Positions 1 to 8,796 of a stretch of DNA of 32,431 nucleotides are shown piece after piece. The translations under genes and the position numbers were made by a program. The notes beneath the pieces were generated by a model. That model worked only from the letters and a program-made list of their open reading frames with translations, made no database searches and was not told the DNA's origin. How positions within the stretch are numbered: the stretch's first letter is position 1; each line of letters starts with the position of its first letter. This stretch comes from Endomicrobiia bacterium (GTDB taxonomy: Bacteria > Elusimicrobiota > Endomicrobiia > DTEH01), in assembly GCA_025060535.1 (NCBI GenBank), contig JANXCA010000016.1, forward strand, positions 1 to 32,431. Direction: 5' to 3'.

Positions 1-272
1 TCAGATAAAGAAACTAAAGGTAAAAATAATTCATCTTTATAATCATAATCTGATAATGGTTTTATTGAAATGTGAGAATAAGAAATTGGACACCTTTGAA
101 TTATTTTTAATCTCAATAGTTCTTGAAATTCTTCTGTCTCTTCAATCTGCTTTATAAACTCAACTACTTCTTTTTCTTTTAGGGCAAATCTATAACCTAA
201 CTTAATTTTCAAAAACGGAGCAATAGTTGGTTTTAAGTATTGTCTTATTTCTGGTTTCGATTCTTTTTTCAT
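1..272 (-). CDS. Unrecognised protein, N-terminal 90 residues only (runs off left edge)
   Basis: Reading the minus strand from an ATG at 272-270 gives an open frame without stops to the window edge (90 codons). It begins MKKESKPEIRQYLKPTIAPF and continues with a lysine/glutamate-rich helical stretch (residues about 34-58, EKEVVEFIKQIEETEEFQEL) and then ISYSHISIKPLSDYDYKDEL. The start lies 11 nt after the stop of the diguanylate cyclase gene, so it is probably the next gene of the same transcript. There is no clear Shine-Dalgarno sequence just upstream, so the start is less certain than the frame. I do not recognise the family. A basic N-terminus plus a helical segment would fit a cytosolic regulatory protein, but that is only a guess. 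Confidence 0.6.
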   Translation of the reverse strand, partial: MKKESKPEIRQYLKPTIAPFLKIKLGYRFALKEKEVVEFIKQIEETEEFQELLRLKIIQRCPISYSHISIKPLSDYDYKDELFLPLVSLS

Positions 273-283
273 ATAAAACAAAT

Positions 284-1378
284 TTATAAACAACAAACTT
301 TGTTTTTCCCTGATGACTTTGCTCTGTAGAGATTTTCATCAGCAACTTTAATCAAAGTAATCTTTTCTGTAGCATCTACAGGATAAACGGATAATCCAAT
401 ACTAACTGTTAACTTACCCGATGGTTGTTTTTCCCTATATTCAAAAGGATAAGTTTCTATATTCTTTCTTATTTTCTCACAAGCAATAAATGCACCATTT
501 TTATCTGTAGCGGGCAAAAGAACTACAAACTCCTCTCCTCCATATCTAAAAACTACATCTCCACTGCGAAGTGTAGTACTAATAATTTCAGCTACTTTTT
601 TAAGACATTTATCACCTGCTAAATGTCCGTTTATATCATTATAATGTTTAAAATAATCTATATCTAAAATACATAAAGATAAAAAACTTTTGTATCTTCT
701 TGCAAGTTCTATCTCTTCGGGTAATCTTTCTTCAAAATATCTTCTATTGAAAACCCCTGTCAAAGAATCTGTTATAGACATCTCCTGTACTTTTTTAAAC
801 AACTTAGCGTTTTCTAATGCTACTCCACACTCATTAGCAAAAATCTTTAAGGGAAGTACTAACTTAGGATCTAAAGGTTTTTCAGTAATTATAATACCCT
901 CTAAGTTATCTTTAAGAATTATGGGTAACAAGAAAAATTCAGAAAGTTTTAATTTTTCTTTCAACTTTGGCAAAAGAAAAGAAGTTAAATCTATTTGATG
1001 ATTTTTGAAATTTTCTATTATTGAAAAAACTGGATCTTTTGTATCATTGATAACAAAACTGTAAATACCAACGCCTTCCGTAGAAACAAGACCAGGGCAA
1101 GCAATACATTTGAAGTTTACCTCTTGGTGTGTTTTTTCTATTAAATAAATAAAAACTTTTTTGTATCCAAATTTTTTTGAAAAGATATTAAGTATCTCTA
1201 TAAAAATTTTATCTAATTCAAGAGAACTCCGAAGCGTCTCAGTTATTTTTATTATATCTTCTAAGTTTTCTGTAAATGAAGAAATTATTTCTTGCTTTTC
1301 TTTCTTATGATGATAAAATAAATAGAGAAGAAATACTAATTGAGAAAATATTATAAATAAGAGAAGAAAATTTAACAT
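284..1378 (-). CDS. Membrane-anchored GAF-GGDEF diguanylate cyclase
   Basis: Predicted to make cyclic di-GMP from two GTP at the inner membrane. Residues 1-22 form one hydrophobic segment (MLNFLLLFIIFSQLVFLLYL), then a short helical linker, then a GAF-like sensor domain (about 45-190, ending in the typical ANECGVALENAKLF helix). The GGDEF domain covers about 200-364 and starts with DSLTGVFNRRYFEERL. The metal-binding aspartates of LDIDYFKHYND are present (D239, D241), the active-site motif is GGEEF at 280-284, and the RxxD inhibitory site is RSGD at 271-274, exactly five residues before it. The enzyme should therefore be active and product-inhibited. It follows the receiver gene by 11 bp and is probably the output, direct or indirect, of the kinase/receiver pair upstream. 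Confidence 0.93.
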   Translation of the reverse strand: MLNFLLLFIIFSQLVFLLYLFYHHKKEKQEIISSFTENLEDIIKITETLRSSLELDKIFIEILNIFSKKFGYKKVFIYLIEKTHQEVNFKCIACPGLVSTEGVGIYSFVINDTKDPVFSIIENFKNHQIDLTSFLLPKLKEKLKLSEFFLLPIILKDNLEGIIITEKPLDPKLVLPLKIFANECGVALENAKLFKKVQEMSITDSLTGVFNRRYFEERLPEEIELARRYKSFLSLCILDIDYFKHYNDINGHLAGDKCLKKVAEIISTTLRSGDVVFRYGGEEFVVLLPATDKNGAFIACEKIRKNIETYPFEYREKQPSGKLTVSIGLSVYPVDATEKITLIKVADENLYRAKSSGKNKVCCL

Positions 1379-1389
1379 AAATCATATAA

Positions 1390-1749
1390 CTATTCATTAA
1401 AAATTTTCTTAATTTTTGCCTCAATCTCTTCTAAAACAACTGGTTTAACAACATAATCAGAAACTTGATTAGCCCATACCTGATAATCGGTCTTAAAACT
1501 GTCATATGCAGTGCACATTATTATAGGGACAGATGGCAGAATTTTTCTTATGCTTTCTAAAACCTGTAACCCACTCATATCCGGAAGTTTGATATCCAAA
1601 ATTATAAGATCTACCTTGTTGTCTTTTATATAGTCAACTGCTTCTTTACCATTAGAAATACCTATCACTTCGTAGTTTCTTCTTTTTAAAGCACTAATAA
1701 ATGCATCTAACAAAAGTTCTTCATCTTCAACTATTAGAATCTTTTTCAT
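1390..1749 (-). CDS. Stand-alone response-regulator receiver domain (CheY/Spo0F-like)
   Basis: A 119-residue protein that is only a receiver domain, with no DNA-binding or enzymatic output. All receiver landmarks are visible: acidic pocket E8/D9, phospho-acceptor D52 in LIILDIKLPDMSG, T80 in IIMCTAYDS, and K102 in DYVVKPV. The start overlaps the last 23 nt of the histidine kinase gene in another frame, which suggests translational coupling and makes this its cognate partner. A receiver without output usually works as a phosphotransfer intermediate or by protein-protein contact. The GGDEF enzyme encoded 11 bp downstream is the obvious candidate for the affected function, although it has no receiver domain of its own. 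Family certain, partner inferred. Confidence 0.93.
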   Translation of the reverse strand: MKKILIVEDEELLLDAFISALKRRNYEVIGISNGKEAVDYIKDNKVDLIILDIKLPDMSGLQVLESIRKILPSVPIIMCTAYDSFKTDYQVWANQVSDYVVKPVVLEEIEAKIKKIFNE

Positions 1750-3325
1750 TTTTGATTTCTGGAAACCTTATAGGTAAAAATATATTAAATGAACTACCTT
1801 CTCCAAGAACACTTTCTACTTCTATCTTGCCTCCGTGTGACTCTATAATGTTTTTAGAAATAGTAAGTCCTAAACCCGTGCCTTTTGTCTTTGTAGTAAA
1901 AAATGGATCAAAAATTTTGTTTAAATTTTCTGGAGGAATTCCTACTCCAGTATCTTTTATTTTTAAAACAAACATCCCATTCATTATATCTGTAGTTATA
2001 GTTAGATTTCTTATATTCCTATTTGCCATAAAATGACAGGCATTCTGAATTATATTCAAAAGTACCTGCTTTATTTGATCAGGATCTATCATAATCTCTG
2101 AAATTTTAGCATTATACTCCTTATAAAACTTTATATCATATTTTAAAAAATCACTTATTTCAAGAAAACTTATTATCTCATCTAATAACTTATGCATATT
2201 AGTAAGTTTTAATTCTAATTTAGGTGCCCTTGAAAAGGTTAAAATTTCTGATACAACTTTATTCAAGCGTTTTACTTCTGAAATAATGTAATTTACATAT
2301 TTCCTATATTTCTCATCTTTAAGTTCTTCATCTAACACTTGGGCAGACATAAGAATAGTAGATAAAGGATTTCTTACTTCATGACTTACAACCGCTGCCA
2401 TCTCTCCCAAAGCAGCAAGTTTTTCTGACTGAATAAGCTGTTTTTGTGCTTCTTGTAATTTCTTTAAAGCCAAATCTACTTCCTGTTGAAGCTTCTCTTT
2501 GAACTTCTTTTCTGTCTCAAATAACTTTGCATTTTCTATTGCTAATGATGCCTGATTTGAAAAACTTATAAGTAGACGCAAATCTTTTTCTGTAAGCGTC
2601 CTTTGTGATTTGTAAGTATCAGCTAAAAGTAAACCTACCGTTTTTTTCTTCGCTTGTAAAGGAACACATATTAAGTTGTTGTCTTTTTTAATATCTTTTA
2701 GATACCTATAGGTAACATAACTTGGAATTTTTTTAATTATCACAGGTATATTCTTGTATAAAATTTTTACTAAAAAAATCTCATTATCTTTTAAAGATAT
2801 AAAAAGTTCTTGGAGTTTCTCTTTTTCTATATTATAACCATAAACCGGCTCTAAGATAGCCTCTTTTTCATTTAAAATAAGTATCAATGCTCTGTCAAAA
2901 TTAAGATAACTGCAAATACTTTCTAAAATAATTTTTAAAATTTTTTCTAACTCCATCGTCTGATTCATTTCAAATATCACTTTGTTAAGAATATTATTTT
3001 CTTCTAACTTTTCATTTAAAAACTTTGTTTGTTTTGAAAGTTTCTCCATTAAGTATTTTATTTCATTAACATTTTCTTCCCCTTCTTGGGCTTTGTGTAG
3101 TAAATATATTAAAAACTTCCTTATATAATGAAATATCACTAATAACAAAATAACTCCAACAATAACTGTTAAAACAATTTCTACAAATAAAATAAATGAC
3201 TTCGTTGCCCAAGACGGTGAAGGAAAAGAATATATACTCCTTAATTTCACATACACACCTACTAAAACTGTCGTCCCTAAAAGAACTAAAATTTTTAATC
3301 TATTAAATTTTTCTAAAACATTCAT
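1727..3325 (-). CDS. Membrane GAF-domain sensor histidine kinase
   Basis: 532 residues. Two N-terminal membrane helices (about 11-26 and 44-67) are separated by only some 17 residues, so there is almost no periplasmic sensor. A coiled coil (about 78-115) leads into a GAF domain (about 120-270) and a second coiled coil (270-300). The HisKA H-box is LGEMAAVVSHEVRNPL with phospho-acceptor H315. The ATPase domain has an N-box (N424, N428), G1 box DTGVGIPPENL, F box FDPFFTTK and G2 box GTGLGLTISKNI, so it is a complete kinase. It starts 9 bp after the stop of the sugar-ABC ATPase gene and overlaps the receiver gene by 23 nt. The signal is probably intracellular (GAF) or membrane-borne. Placement behind a sugar importer suggests a link to carbohydrate status, which is inference. 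Confidence 0.95.
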   Translation of the reverse strand: MNVLEKFNRLKILVLLGTTVLVGVYVKLRSIYSFPSPSWATKSFILFVEIVLTVIVGVILLLVIFHYIRKFLIYLLHKAQEGEENVNEIKYLMEKLSKQTKFLNEKLEENNILNKVIFEMNQTMELEKILKIILESICSYLNFDRALILILNEKEAILEPVYGYNIEKEKLQELFISLKDNEIFLVKILYKNIPVIIKKIPSYVTYRYLKDIKKDNNLICVPLQAKKKTVGLLLADTYKSQRTLTEKDLRLLISFSNQASLAIENAKLFETEKKFKEKLQQEVDLALKKLQEAQKQLIQSEKLAALGEMAAVVSHEVRNPLSTILMSAQVLDEELKDEKYRKYVNYIISEVKRLNKVVSEILTFSRAPKLELKLTNMHKLLDEIISFLEISDFLKYDIKFYKEYNAKISEIMIDPDQIKQVLLNIIQNACHFMANRNIRNLTITTDIMNGMFVLKIKDTGVGIPPENLNKIFDPFFTTKTKGTGLGLTISKNIIESHGGKIEVESVLGEGSSFNIFLPIRFPEIKNEKDSNS

Positions 3326-3334
3326 AAATATATT

Positions 3335-4435
3335 TTATATTATTGCCTCTTCTGTGTGTTTATCAAAAATATGAATTTTTGTTGAATCAAACACAACTTC
3401 TATTGTGTGGCCTTCTTCAGCTTGATTAGATGATTTTACTATACATACAAAATTGCTATTGCCAGAAATAAGATGAAGGTGTTTTACATTTCCTAAAAGT
3501 TCTACCATATTTACTGTTGCTACTATGACATTTTCTATCTCCCCTGTGGGTAGGTAAATCCTATCATATACATCTTCTGGTCTTATACCTAAAATAACTT
3601 CCTTTTCTATATAATCATACAAGCTACTTTCAAATTCTTCAGGTATTTTTATACTAAAACTCCCTTCATCAAAATATAAGTTGTTATCTTTTTTTATTAT
3701 TTTTCCATTTATAAAATTCATAGGTGGTGAACCTATAAAGCCAGCAACAAATTTATTAGCGGGTTTGTTATAAATCTCAAGAGGACTACCTATCTGCTGG
3801 ATAACACCGTCTTTCATAACTACAATTCTATCACCCAATGTCATTGCTTCAACTTGATCATGAGTAACATATATAATTGTTGCTTGCAAACGTTCATGGA
3901 GTTTTTTAAGTTCTGCACGCATCTCTACTCTAAGTTTAGCATCTAAGTTTGATAATGGTTCATCAAACAAAAATACCTTTGGTTTTCTTACTATTGCTCG
4001 TCCTACCGCAACCCTTTGTCTTTGTCCGCCTGAAAGTGCTTTTGGTAATCTATTAAGAAAATTTTTTATCCCCAAAATATCAGCAGCAGAGTTTACTCTT
4101 GGATCTATCTCTTCTTTTAGATAACCTCTAACTTTAAGTCCAAAAGCCATATTATCATATACACTCATATGAGGATACAATGCATAGTTTTGAAAAACCA
4201 TAGCTATGTCTCTGTCTTTTGGTTCAAGATTTGTAACATTTTTTTCTCCTATCCAAACTTCTCCATCAGATGGCTCTTCCAAACCAGCAATAATTCTAAG
4301 TAAAGTTGTCTTACCACATCCAGATGGTCCTAATAGAACACAGAATTCTCTGTCTTCTATTACAAGATTTATATTTTTTAATACATTAACATTGCCAAAA
4401 CTTTTTTTTAAATTTTTAATTTCTACTTTTGCCAT
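3335..4435 (-). CDS. Sugar ABC importer ATPase (MsmK/UgpC/MalK family)
   Basis: The energising subunit of a carbohydrate importer, acting on the cytoplasmic face of the inner membrane. The nucleotide-binding domain shows Walker A GPSGCGKTT (36-44), Q-loop Q82, signature LSGGQ (134-138), Walker B VFLFDEP (154-160), D-loop SNLD and switch H192 (YVTHDQ). A C-terminal regulatory OB/TOBE region follows (about 235-366, with GIRPEDV and a VNMVELLGN segment). Length 366 is normal for the MalK/UgpC group. An AAGGAG Shine-Dalgarno precedes the ATG. It lies behind the GH130 and cupin genes and some 1.4 kb from the permease genes, and should serve the permease pair encoded at 5804-7541. The ATPase may be shared with other sugar importers. 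Confidence 0.95.
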   Translation of the reverse strand: MAKVEIKNLKKSFGNVNVLKNINLVIEDREFCVLLGPSGCGKTTLLRIIAGLEEPSDGEVWIGEKNVTNLEPKDRDIAMVFQNYALYPHMSVYDNMAFGLKVRGYLKEEIDPRVNSAADILGIKNFLNRLPKALSGGQRQRVAVGRAIVRKPKVFLFDEPLSNLDAKLRVEMRAELKKLHERLQATIIYVTHDQVEAMTLGDRIVVMKDGVIQQIGSPLEIYNKPANKFVAGFIGSPPMNFINGKIIKKDNNLYFDEGSFSIKIPEEFESSLYDYIEKEVILGIRPEDVYDRIYLPTGEIENVIVATVNMVELLGNVKHLHLISGNSNFVCIVKSSNQAEEGHTIEVVFDSTKIHIFDKHTEEAII

Positions 4436-4471
4436 TGTTTTTCAAACACTCCTTAAATTAAAAATAAAAAA

Positions 4472-4810
4472 TTAAACTTTTCCTTCTCTACCGTAATCAT
4501 CTTCAATCCTTACACGGTCTTTTAGATGAGGTGTAGAAACCTCTATTATTTTAATATCGCTATATTTTGCATAAATTCTATGCACAACCCCTGGTTTTAT
4601 TCTTATAGTATCACCTTCTTTAACTATAAGTGTTTTTCTACCTAACTCCATTACATACTTACCTTTATCACAGTAGTGAGTTTCATCTTTAATTTTATGA
4701 TACTGTTTACTCATTCTATGACCTTTTTTAACAATTATTATTTTACCAACATATTTCTTAGTAACAGCAAACCATATCTCTTTTCCCCATGGTTTATTTA
4801 CTACTTTCAT
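4472..4810 (-). CDS. Small cupin, phosphomannose-isomerase type II-like
   Basis: A 112-residue single cupin domain. It opens with the KPWGKE signature seen at the start of the isomerase half of GMP/PMI enzymes, and it resembles the C-terminal domain of the ManC protein encoded at 25992-27398. Putative metal ligands are Q36, H38, E43 and H77; Q-x-H-x4-E matches Q391, H393 and E398 of ManC here, and the downstream IKPGVVHRIY matches its VEKGVPHRL. It is preceded by an AAAGGAG Shine-Dalgarno and lies between the GH130 phosphorylase and the importer ATPase genes. The best guess is a mannose-6-phosphate isomerase or a related sugar-phosphate epimerase/isomerase linking mannoside breakdown to fructose-6-phosphate. 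A purely structural or binding role cannot be excluded, since small cupins are diverse. Confidence 0.7.
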   Translation of the reverse strand: MKVVNKPWGKEIWFAVTKKYVGKIIIVKKGHRMSKQYHKIKDETHYCDKGKYVMELGRKTLIVKEGDTIRIKPGVVHRIYAKYSDIKIIEVSTPHLKDRVRIEDDYGREGKV

Positions 4811-4844
4811 AAGTTTTTATAACTCCTTTTTAAAAATGTTTACT

Positions 4845-5771
4845 TTATACACTATGTTTTTTAATAAAATCCAAAACATCCGAAAGTTTAGCCTCTGCCA
4901 TAGAAACATAAGTATCTGCACAACCATAATATATTCTCACGGTTCCATCCTCAAAAACAACAGCTGCAGAAGGAAAAACAACATTAGGTACATCTCCTAC
5001 TCTTTCATACCACTCAGTCGGAGCTAAAAGATAATCCCTTGTTCTATAAATTACCTTCCAAGGTTTTTCTAAATCTAATAAAGCTGCACCCATATAGTAA
5101 AGATATCCATTACAACTCTGCCATACTCCATGATAAAATAAAAGCCATCCTTCTTTTGTCTCAATAGGTGCAGGGCCAGCTCCTATTTTTAAACTTTGCC
5201 AAACTACATTAATAGGACCCATAACAAACCTGTGATGTCCCCAGTGTATAAGATCTGGACTCTCACAATAGAATATATCTCCAAATGGAGTATGTCCTCT
5301 ATCAGATGGTCTGTAAAGAAGTGCATATTTATTGTTTATTTTCTTAGGAAATAAAACTCCATTCCTATTGCATGGAGGCATAGGATTTTCTAACTGTATA
5401 AATTCTTCAAAGTCTTTAGTGTAAGCTAAGCCCAATGCTGGACCTTGAGGAGTAGAATTACACCATACAATATAATAAGTATCTTCTATCTGTGTTATTC
5501 TCGGATCATAACTTTGATTTGTAACATAAACTTCAGGATCTAAACTTTTCATTTTTATCGGTTCAGGCTCAATCTCCCATTCAATTCCATCTTTACTCCT
5601 ACCTAAATGAAGTGTGTATTTCATATCTATCTCATCAACTCTAAAAATTCCTCTGAATTCATTTTTAAACTTTACTATAGCACTATTGTGAATGCTGTTT
5701 GCTCTTGGTACATGTTTAGGTGTAATTATTGGATTATTAGGATATCTTTTAAATACAAATTCGTTAGCCAT
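4845..5771 (-). CDS. GH130 family mannoside phosphorylase
   Basis: Predicted cytoplasmic phosphorolysis of beta-mannosides (mannosyl-glucose or manno-oligosaccharides), giving alpha-mannose-1-phosphate and a shortened sugar. The 308-residue length and motifs fit GH130: the N-terminal NPIITP (13-18), the HLGRSKDGIEWE strand (55-66), the SYDPRITQ block (87-94, the conserved DPR region), NRNGVLFPKKINNKYALLYR (135-154), and the terminal YYGCADTYVSMAEA (281-294). No signal peptide is present, as expected for an intracellular phosphorylase. Strong AAAGGAGG Shine-Dalgarno. It is encoded just downstream of the importer permeases, so the importer probably delivers its substrate. Subfamily (mannosyl-glucose versus manno-oligosaccharide phosphorylase) cannot be decided by eye, and some GH130 members are hydrolases. 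Confidence 0.9.
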   Translation of the reverse strand: MANEFVFKRYPNNPIITPKHVPRANSIHNSAIVKFKNEFRGIFRVDEIDMKYTLHLGRSKDGIEWEIEPEPIKMKSLDPEVYVTNQSYDPRITQIEDTYYIVWCNSTPQGPALGLAYTKDFEEFIQLENPMPPCNRNGVLFPKKINNKYALLYRPSDRGHTPFGDIFYCESPDLIHWGHHRFVMGPINVVWQSLKIGAGPAPIETKEGWLLFYHGVWQSCNGYLYYMGAALLDLEKPWKVIYRTRDYLLAPTEWYERVGDVPNVVFPSAAVVFEDGTVRIYYGCADTYVSMAEAKLSDVLDFIKKHSV

Positions 5772-5803
5772 AAAAATATTAACCTCCTTTCTTAATAAAT
5801 TTT

Positions 5804-6652
5804 CTATTCCTTTAATCCTGTAAAAACTATTCCTTTTACAAAATATCTCTGTAAAAATACAAAAGCTAAAAGCATAGGCACTATCGCAACAGTCGAGCCT
5901 GCCATTAGAAGCCCAAAGTTATTACCAAACTGAGAATTAAGAACTGCTAAACTTAAAGGAACTGTTCTCATATCACTTTTGTGAATTATTATAAGGGGCC
6001 ATACAAAATTATTCCACTGACTCATAAAGGTAAAAATAGCTAAAGTTGCAAGCCCACTTTTAGATAATGGCAAAATTATTTTCCAAAATATATAAAACTC
6101 ACTGCAACCATCAATGTGTGCTGCATCTATAAGTTCATCAGGTATTGTAGAAATTATCTGTCGCATAAGAAATATACCAAAGGCATTAACCATTGCAGGA
6201 ATTATAAGACCATAGAAAGAATTTAACCAGCCAAGTTTTTTAACTATAATAAAACTTGGTATTATATTAACCTGCCAAGGTACCATCATAGAACCTAATA
6301 TAATTGTAAAAAGTAACTTATTACCATAAAACTTATGTTTTGCAAAAGCATATCCTGCCATGGAAGATAAAAGTAAGTTAGTTAGTGTTACAGTTATAGC
6401 AACTACTAAACTATTAAATAAATATCTATACATAGGCACAAGAGTAAAAAGCTGTTTATAATACTCAAAAGTAGGCCTTAGTGTATAAAATTTAGGTGGA
6501 TAAGAAAGTAACTCTTCCCTAGGCTTAATAGAACTAATTAACATCCAAAAGAAAGGAAAAACCATAATCAAAAAACCAAGACACAAAAAAATATAAAGAA
6601 GTGTATTGTTAAACAATTTTTTATAATTGCATCTTTTTTTATTATTGTTCAT
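5804..6652 (-). CDS. Sugar ABC importer permease, MalG/LacG type
   Basis: An inner-membrane permease of 282 residues with about six hydrophobic helices. The EAA loop that docks on the ATPase is visible as AAHIDGCSEFYIFWKIILPL, followed by the typical ATLAIFTFMSQWNNFVWPL helix. The N-terminal FFWMLISSIKPREEL segment is characteristic of the MalG-like partner. The start overlaps the upstream permease gene by 11 nt, so the two are translated together in a heterodimer. The importer most likely carries manno-oligosaccharides or related sugars, inferred from the flanking mannanase and GH130 genes. Confidence 0.94.
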   Translation of the reverse strand: MNNNKKRCNYKKLFNNTLLYIFLCLGFLIMVFPFFWMLISSIKPREELLSYPPKFYTLRPTFEYYKQLFTLVPMYRYLFNSLVVAITVTLTNLLLSSMAGYAFAKHKFYGNKLLFTIILGSMMVPWQVNIIPSFIIVKKLGWLNSFYGLIIPAMVNAFGIFLMRQIISTIPDELIDAAHIDGCSEFYIFWKIILPLSKSGLATLAIFTFMSQWNNFVWPLIIIHKSDMRTVPLSLAVLNSQFGNNFGLLMAGSTVAIVPMLLAFVFLQRYFVKGIVFTGLKE

Positions 6653-7541
6653 AAAATTTAGATATCTTCATATATATTAGAGTAATGACAAAAATTATTG
6701 CAAATAAAAGATAAGCTAAAGCAGAAGCATAACCAAGCATAAACCTTTTAAAAGCTCTCTCATATAAGTACGGCACAATCGTAAGAGCAGAGTATAAGAC
6801 ACCTCCAAAATATTCAGTCGTAGAAGCCATTATGTAAACCTGTTCAAAGACCTGAAAAGAATTAATGGTTGACATTATTACTAAAAAAATCATTACTGGT
6901 TTTAACATAGGAAGAATTATGTACCAAAATCTCTCCCACGAAGTTGCTCCATCTATTTTTGCTGCTTCAAATACACTATCTGGAATTGACTGAAGCCCTG
7001 CTAAAAGTATAATAGTGTTATAACCTATACCACCCCATATACTCATTAGTATTATTGCTGGTAAAGTAGTGGAAGGTTGCATAAGCCAATCTTGTAATAC
7101 AGCAAGAATACCAAGTTTAGTTAAAACATAGTTTAAAAGTCCGTACCTATCACCTGCATATATCCACCTCCAAACAACTGATATAGCAGCAACAGATGTA
7201 ACTGTGGGTAAAAAAAATCCAGTCCTAAAAAATGTGCTAAACTTTATCTTCTGAAATAAAGCCATAGCAACAACAAGTGAACAAGCAATACCTAAAGGCA
7301 CTGTAAAAATTACATAATAAATGGTATTAAAAACCGCTTTCCAAAATAGTTTATCATTAAAAAGAATGTTAATGTAGTTTTTAAATCCCACTAATTTTGG
7401 TGGTGAAATACCATCGTATTCTGTAAAACTCAAAAAGAAAGAAGCAATCACTGGTATAAACACAAAAATAGTCAAAATCAAAAAAGCAGGAAGAATAAAC
7501 AAGTATGAAATAAGTTGTTTTTTAAATTTTCTTATTTTCAT
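6642..7541 (-). CDS. Sugar ABC importer permease, MalF/UgpA type
   Basis: A 299-residue inner-membrane permease with about six helices (first around residues 10-35, LFILPAFLILTIFVFIPVI). The EAA docking loop is EAAKIDGATSWERFWYIILP, followed by MLKPVMIFLVIMSTINSFQVF. The SFTEYDG and FKNYINIL segments near the N-terminus are usual for the UgpA/LacF group. It overlaps the solute-binding protein gene by 4 nt (stop and start share ATGA) and the second permease gene by 11 nt, giving a tightly coupled importer unit. Substrate is inferred from context only. Confidence 0.94.
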   Translation of the reverse strand: MKIRKFKKQLISYLFILPAFLILTIFVFIPVIASFFLSFTEYDGISPPKLVGFKNYINILFNDKLFWKAVFNTIYYVIFTVPLGIACSLVVAMALFQKIKFSTFFRTGFFLPTVTSVAAISVVWRWIYAGDRYGLLNYVLTKLGILAVLQDWLMQPSTTLPAIILMSIWGGIGYNTIILLAGLQSIPDSVFEAAKIDGATSWERFWYIILPMLKPVMIFLVIMSTINSFQVFEQVYIMASTTEYFGGVLYSALTIVPYLYERAFKRFMLGYASALAYLLFAIIFVITLIYMKISKFYEQ

Positions 7542-8752
7542 TTAACAATATGTTGGTTTAGTTTTTCTTCACACTTTTTAAGTTCTTCCTCAACTGGTTT
7601 ACCGCCCACCACCACATTTTGTATTGCTTCCACAACATATTTTGTGCTATCATCCCAACCTAAAACAGCTGGGGGACCTTTGGCTTCTTTAATCTGTTCA
7701 AATAAAACTTTTCTAAATTCTTCTTTGATAGGAAGCTCTTTCCATATATTTATATTAGGAGGCAAATATACATTTTTTGTCTTTGCTACTTCTATATACA
7801 ATTCTTTTTGTATTTCTGGTTTTGATAAAAATTTTATAAATTCAAATGCTTTGTCTATATTTTTGGATGTCTTAAATATACCTATCACTCGTCCTCCTAT
7901 AAAAGAAGTCCTTTTACCAGAAGGTCCTTTAGGAAGCAGTGCTATTGACCATTTGCCTTCAAGTTCTGGCATTTCATAAGGAAAACTATTTATTAACCAA
8001 TTCCCACACATACCAATAGGAAACTCTCCGGACCTAAATCCAGCTCCAAAATTTTCAGCTGAACGAGGTACATTATATTTATTGTACAAATCAGAAAAAA
8101 ACTTTAAAGCAACTTGAGCTTGTTTACTGTTTATTATACTTTTTGTTCCTTCTTTATTATAGTAATCACCACCTGCCTGCCATAAAAATGGAGAAAAACC
8201 AATCCAGTCTAAAGATCCCCACACTATCATCATCTTCTTATTTTGTTTATTAAGATCCTTCAAAACTTCCTCTAACTCCTGCCATGTCTGAGGAGATTTA
8301 GATATAATGTCTTTTCTATAGTAAATAAGCTGAACAGTGAGATCAAAAGGAATACCATAGACCTTTCCTTTTATCTCAGATGAATTCCAAATAGAGGAAA
8401 ATATATTTTCTTTTAGTAACTTTACATCATTAGGAAATCTCTCAGAAAGTTCAACCATAGCTCCTTTGTGTCCAAACTCTGCTGCCCAAGTAAGACCCAT
8501 AGTTCCTAAATCAGGAAGAACCTCTCCTGCTATTGCTGTAAGATACTTAGTATGTGCCTCTGACCATGAAATAGACTCACACATTACACTTATTCCCGCT
8601 TGAGGAGTAAAATATTTATCAGCAAGAGATTTTATAATCTGAGCTTCTTCTTCAGAACCAACATGCCATAAAGTTAACACATTTTTTTGTTCTTTTTGCG
8701 TACAACTAAATATCAAAAAAAGTAGAGAAATTAAACAAAACAAATTTTTCAT
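7538..8752 (-). CDS. Extracellular sugar-binding lipoprotein of ABC importer (SBP_bac_1)
   Basis: The periplasmic binding lipoprotein that captures the sugar for the permeases encoded immediately downstream. A type II signal peptide ends in LIFSC with lipidation at C17, followed by a polar linker. The mature part fits family 1 sugar-binding proteins: LTLWHVGSEEEAQIIKSLADK at the start, then AGGDYYN, and a GKWSIALLPKGPSGKRTSFIGG block with the C-terminal FEFIKFLSKPEIQ helix. Length 404 is normal. A strong AGGAGG Shine-Dalgarno precedes the ATG. Ligand identity, probably short mannosides, is inferred from the neighbouring mannanase and GH130 genes. Confidence 0.94.
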   Translation of the reverse strand: MKNLFCLISLLFLIFSCTQKEQKNVLTLWHVGSEEEAQIIKSLADKYFTPQAGISVMCESISWSEAHTKYLTAIAGEVLPDLGTMGLTWAAEFGHKGAMVELSERFPNDVKLLKENIFSSIWNSSEIKGKVYGIPFDLTVQLIYYRKDIISKSPQTWQELEEVLKDLNKQNKKMMIVWGSLDWIGFSPFLWQAGGDYYNKEGTKSIINSKQAQVALKFFSDLYNKYNVPRSAENFGAGFRSGEFPIGMCGNWLINSFPYEMPELEGKWSIALLPKGPSGKRTSFIGGRVIGIFKTSKNIDKAFEFIKFLSKPEIQKELYIEVAKTKNVYLPPNINIWKELPIKEEFRKVLFEQIKEAKGPPAVLGWDDSTKYVVEAIQNVVVGGKPVEEELKKCEEKLNQHIVK

Positions 8753-8796
8753 AATAAAATCTTCACCTCCTATCCTATTTTTAAATCCAATTTAGA

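Noticed and set aside
425-1000. Plus-strand open frames inside the diguanylate cyclase gene, and similar ones throughout (for example 4206-4475, 7515-7979, 28728-28970)
   Set aside because: They lie antisense to clearly conserved genes, have low-complexity or Ser/Ile/Phe-rich translations and no start signals.
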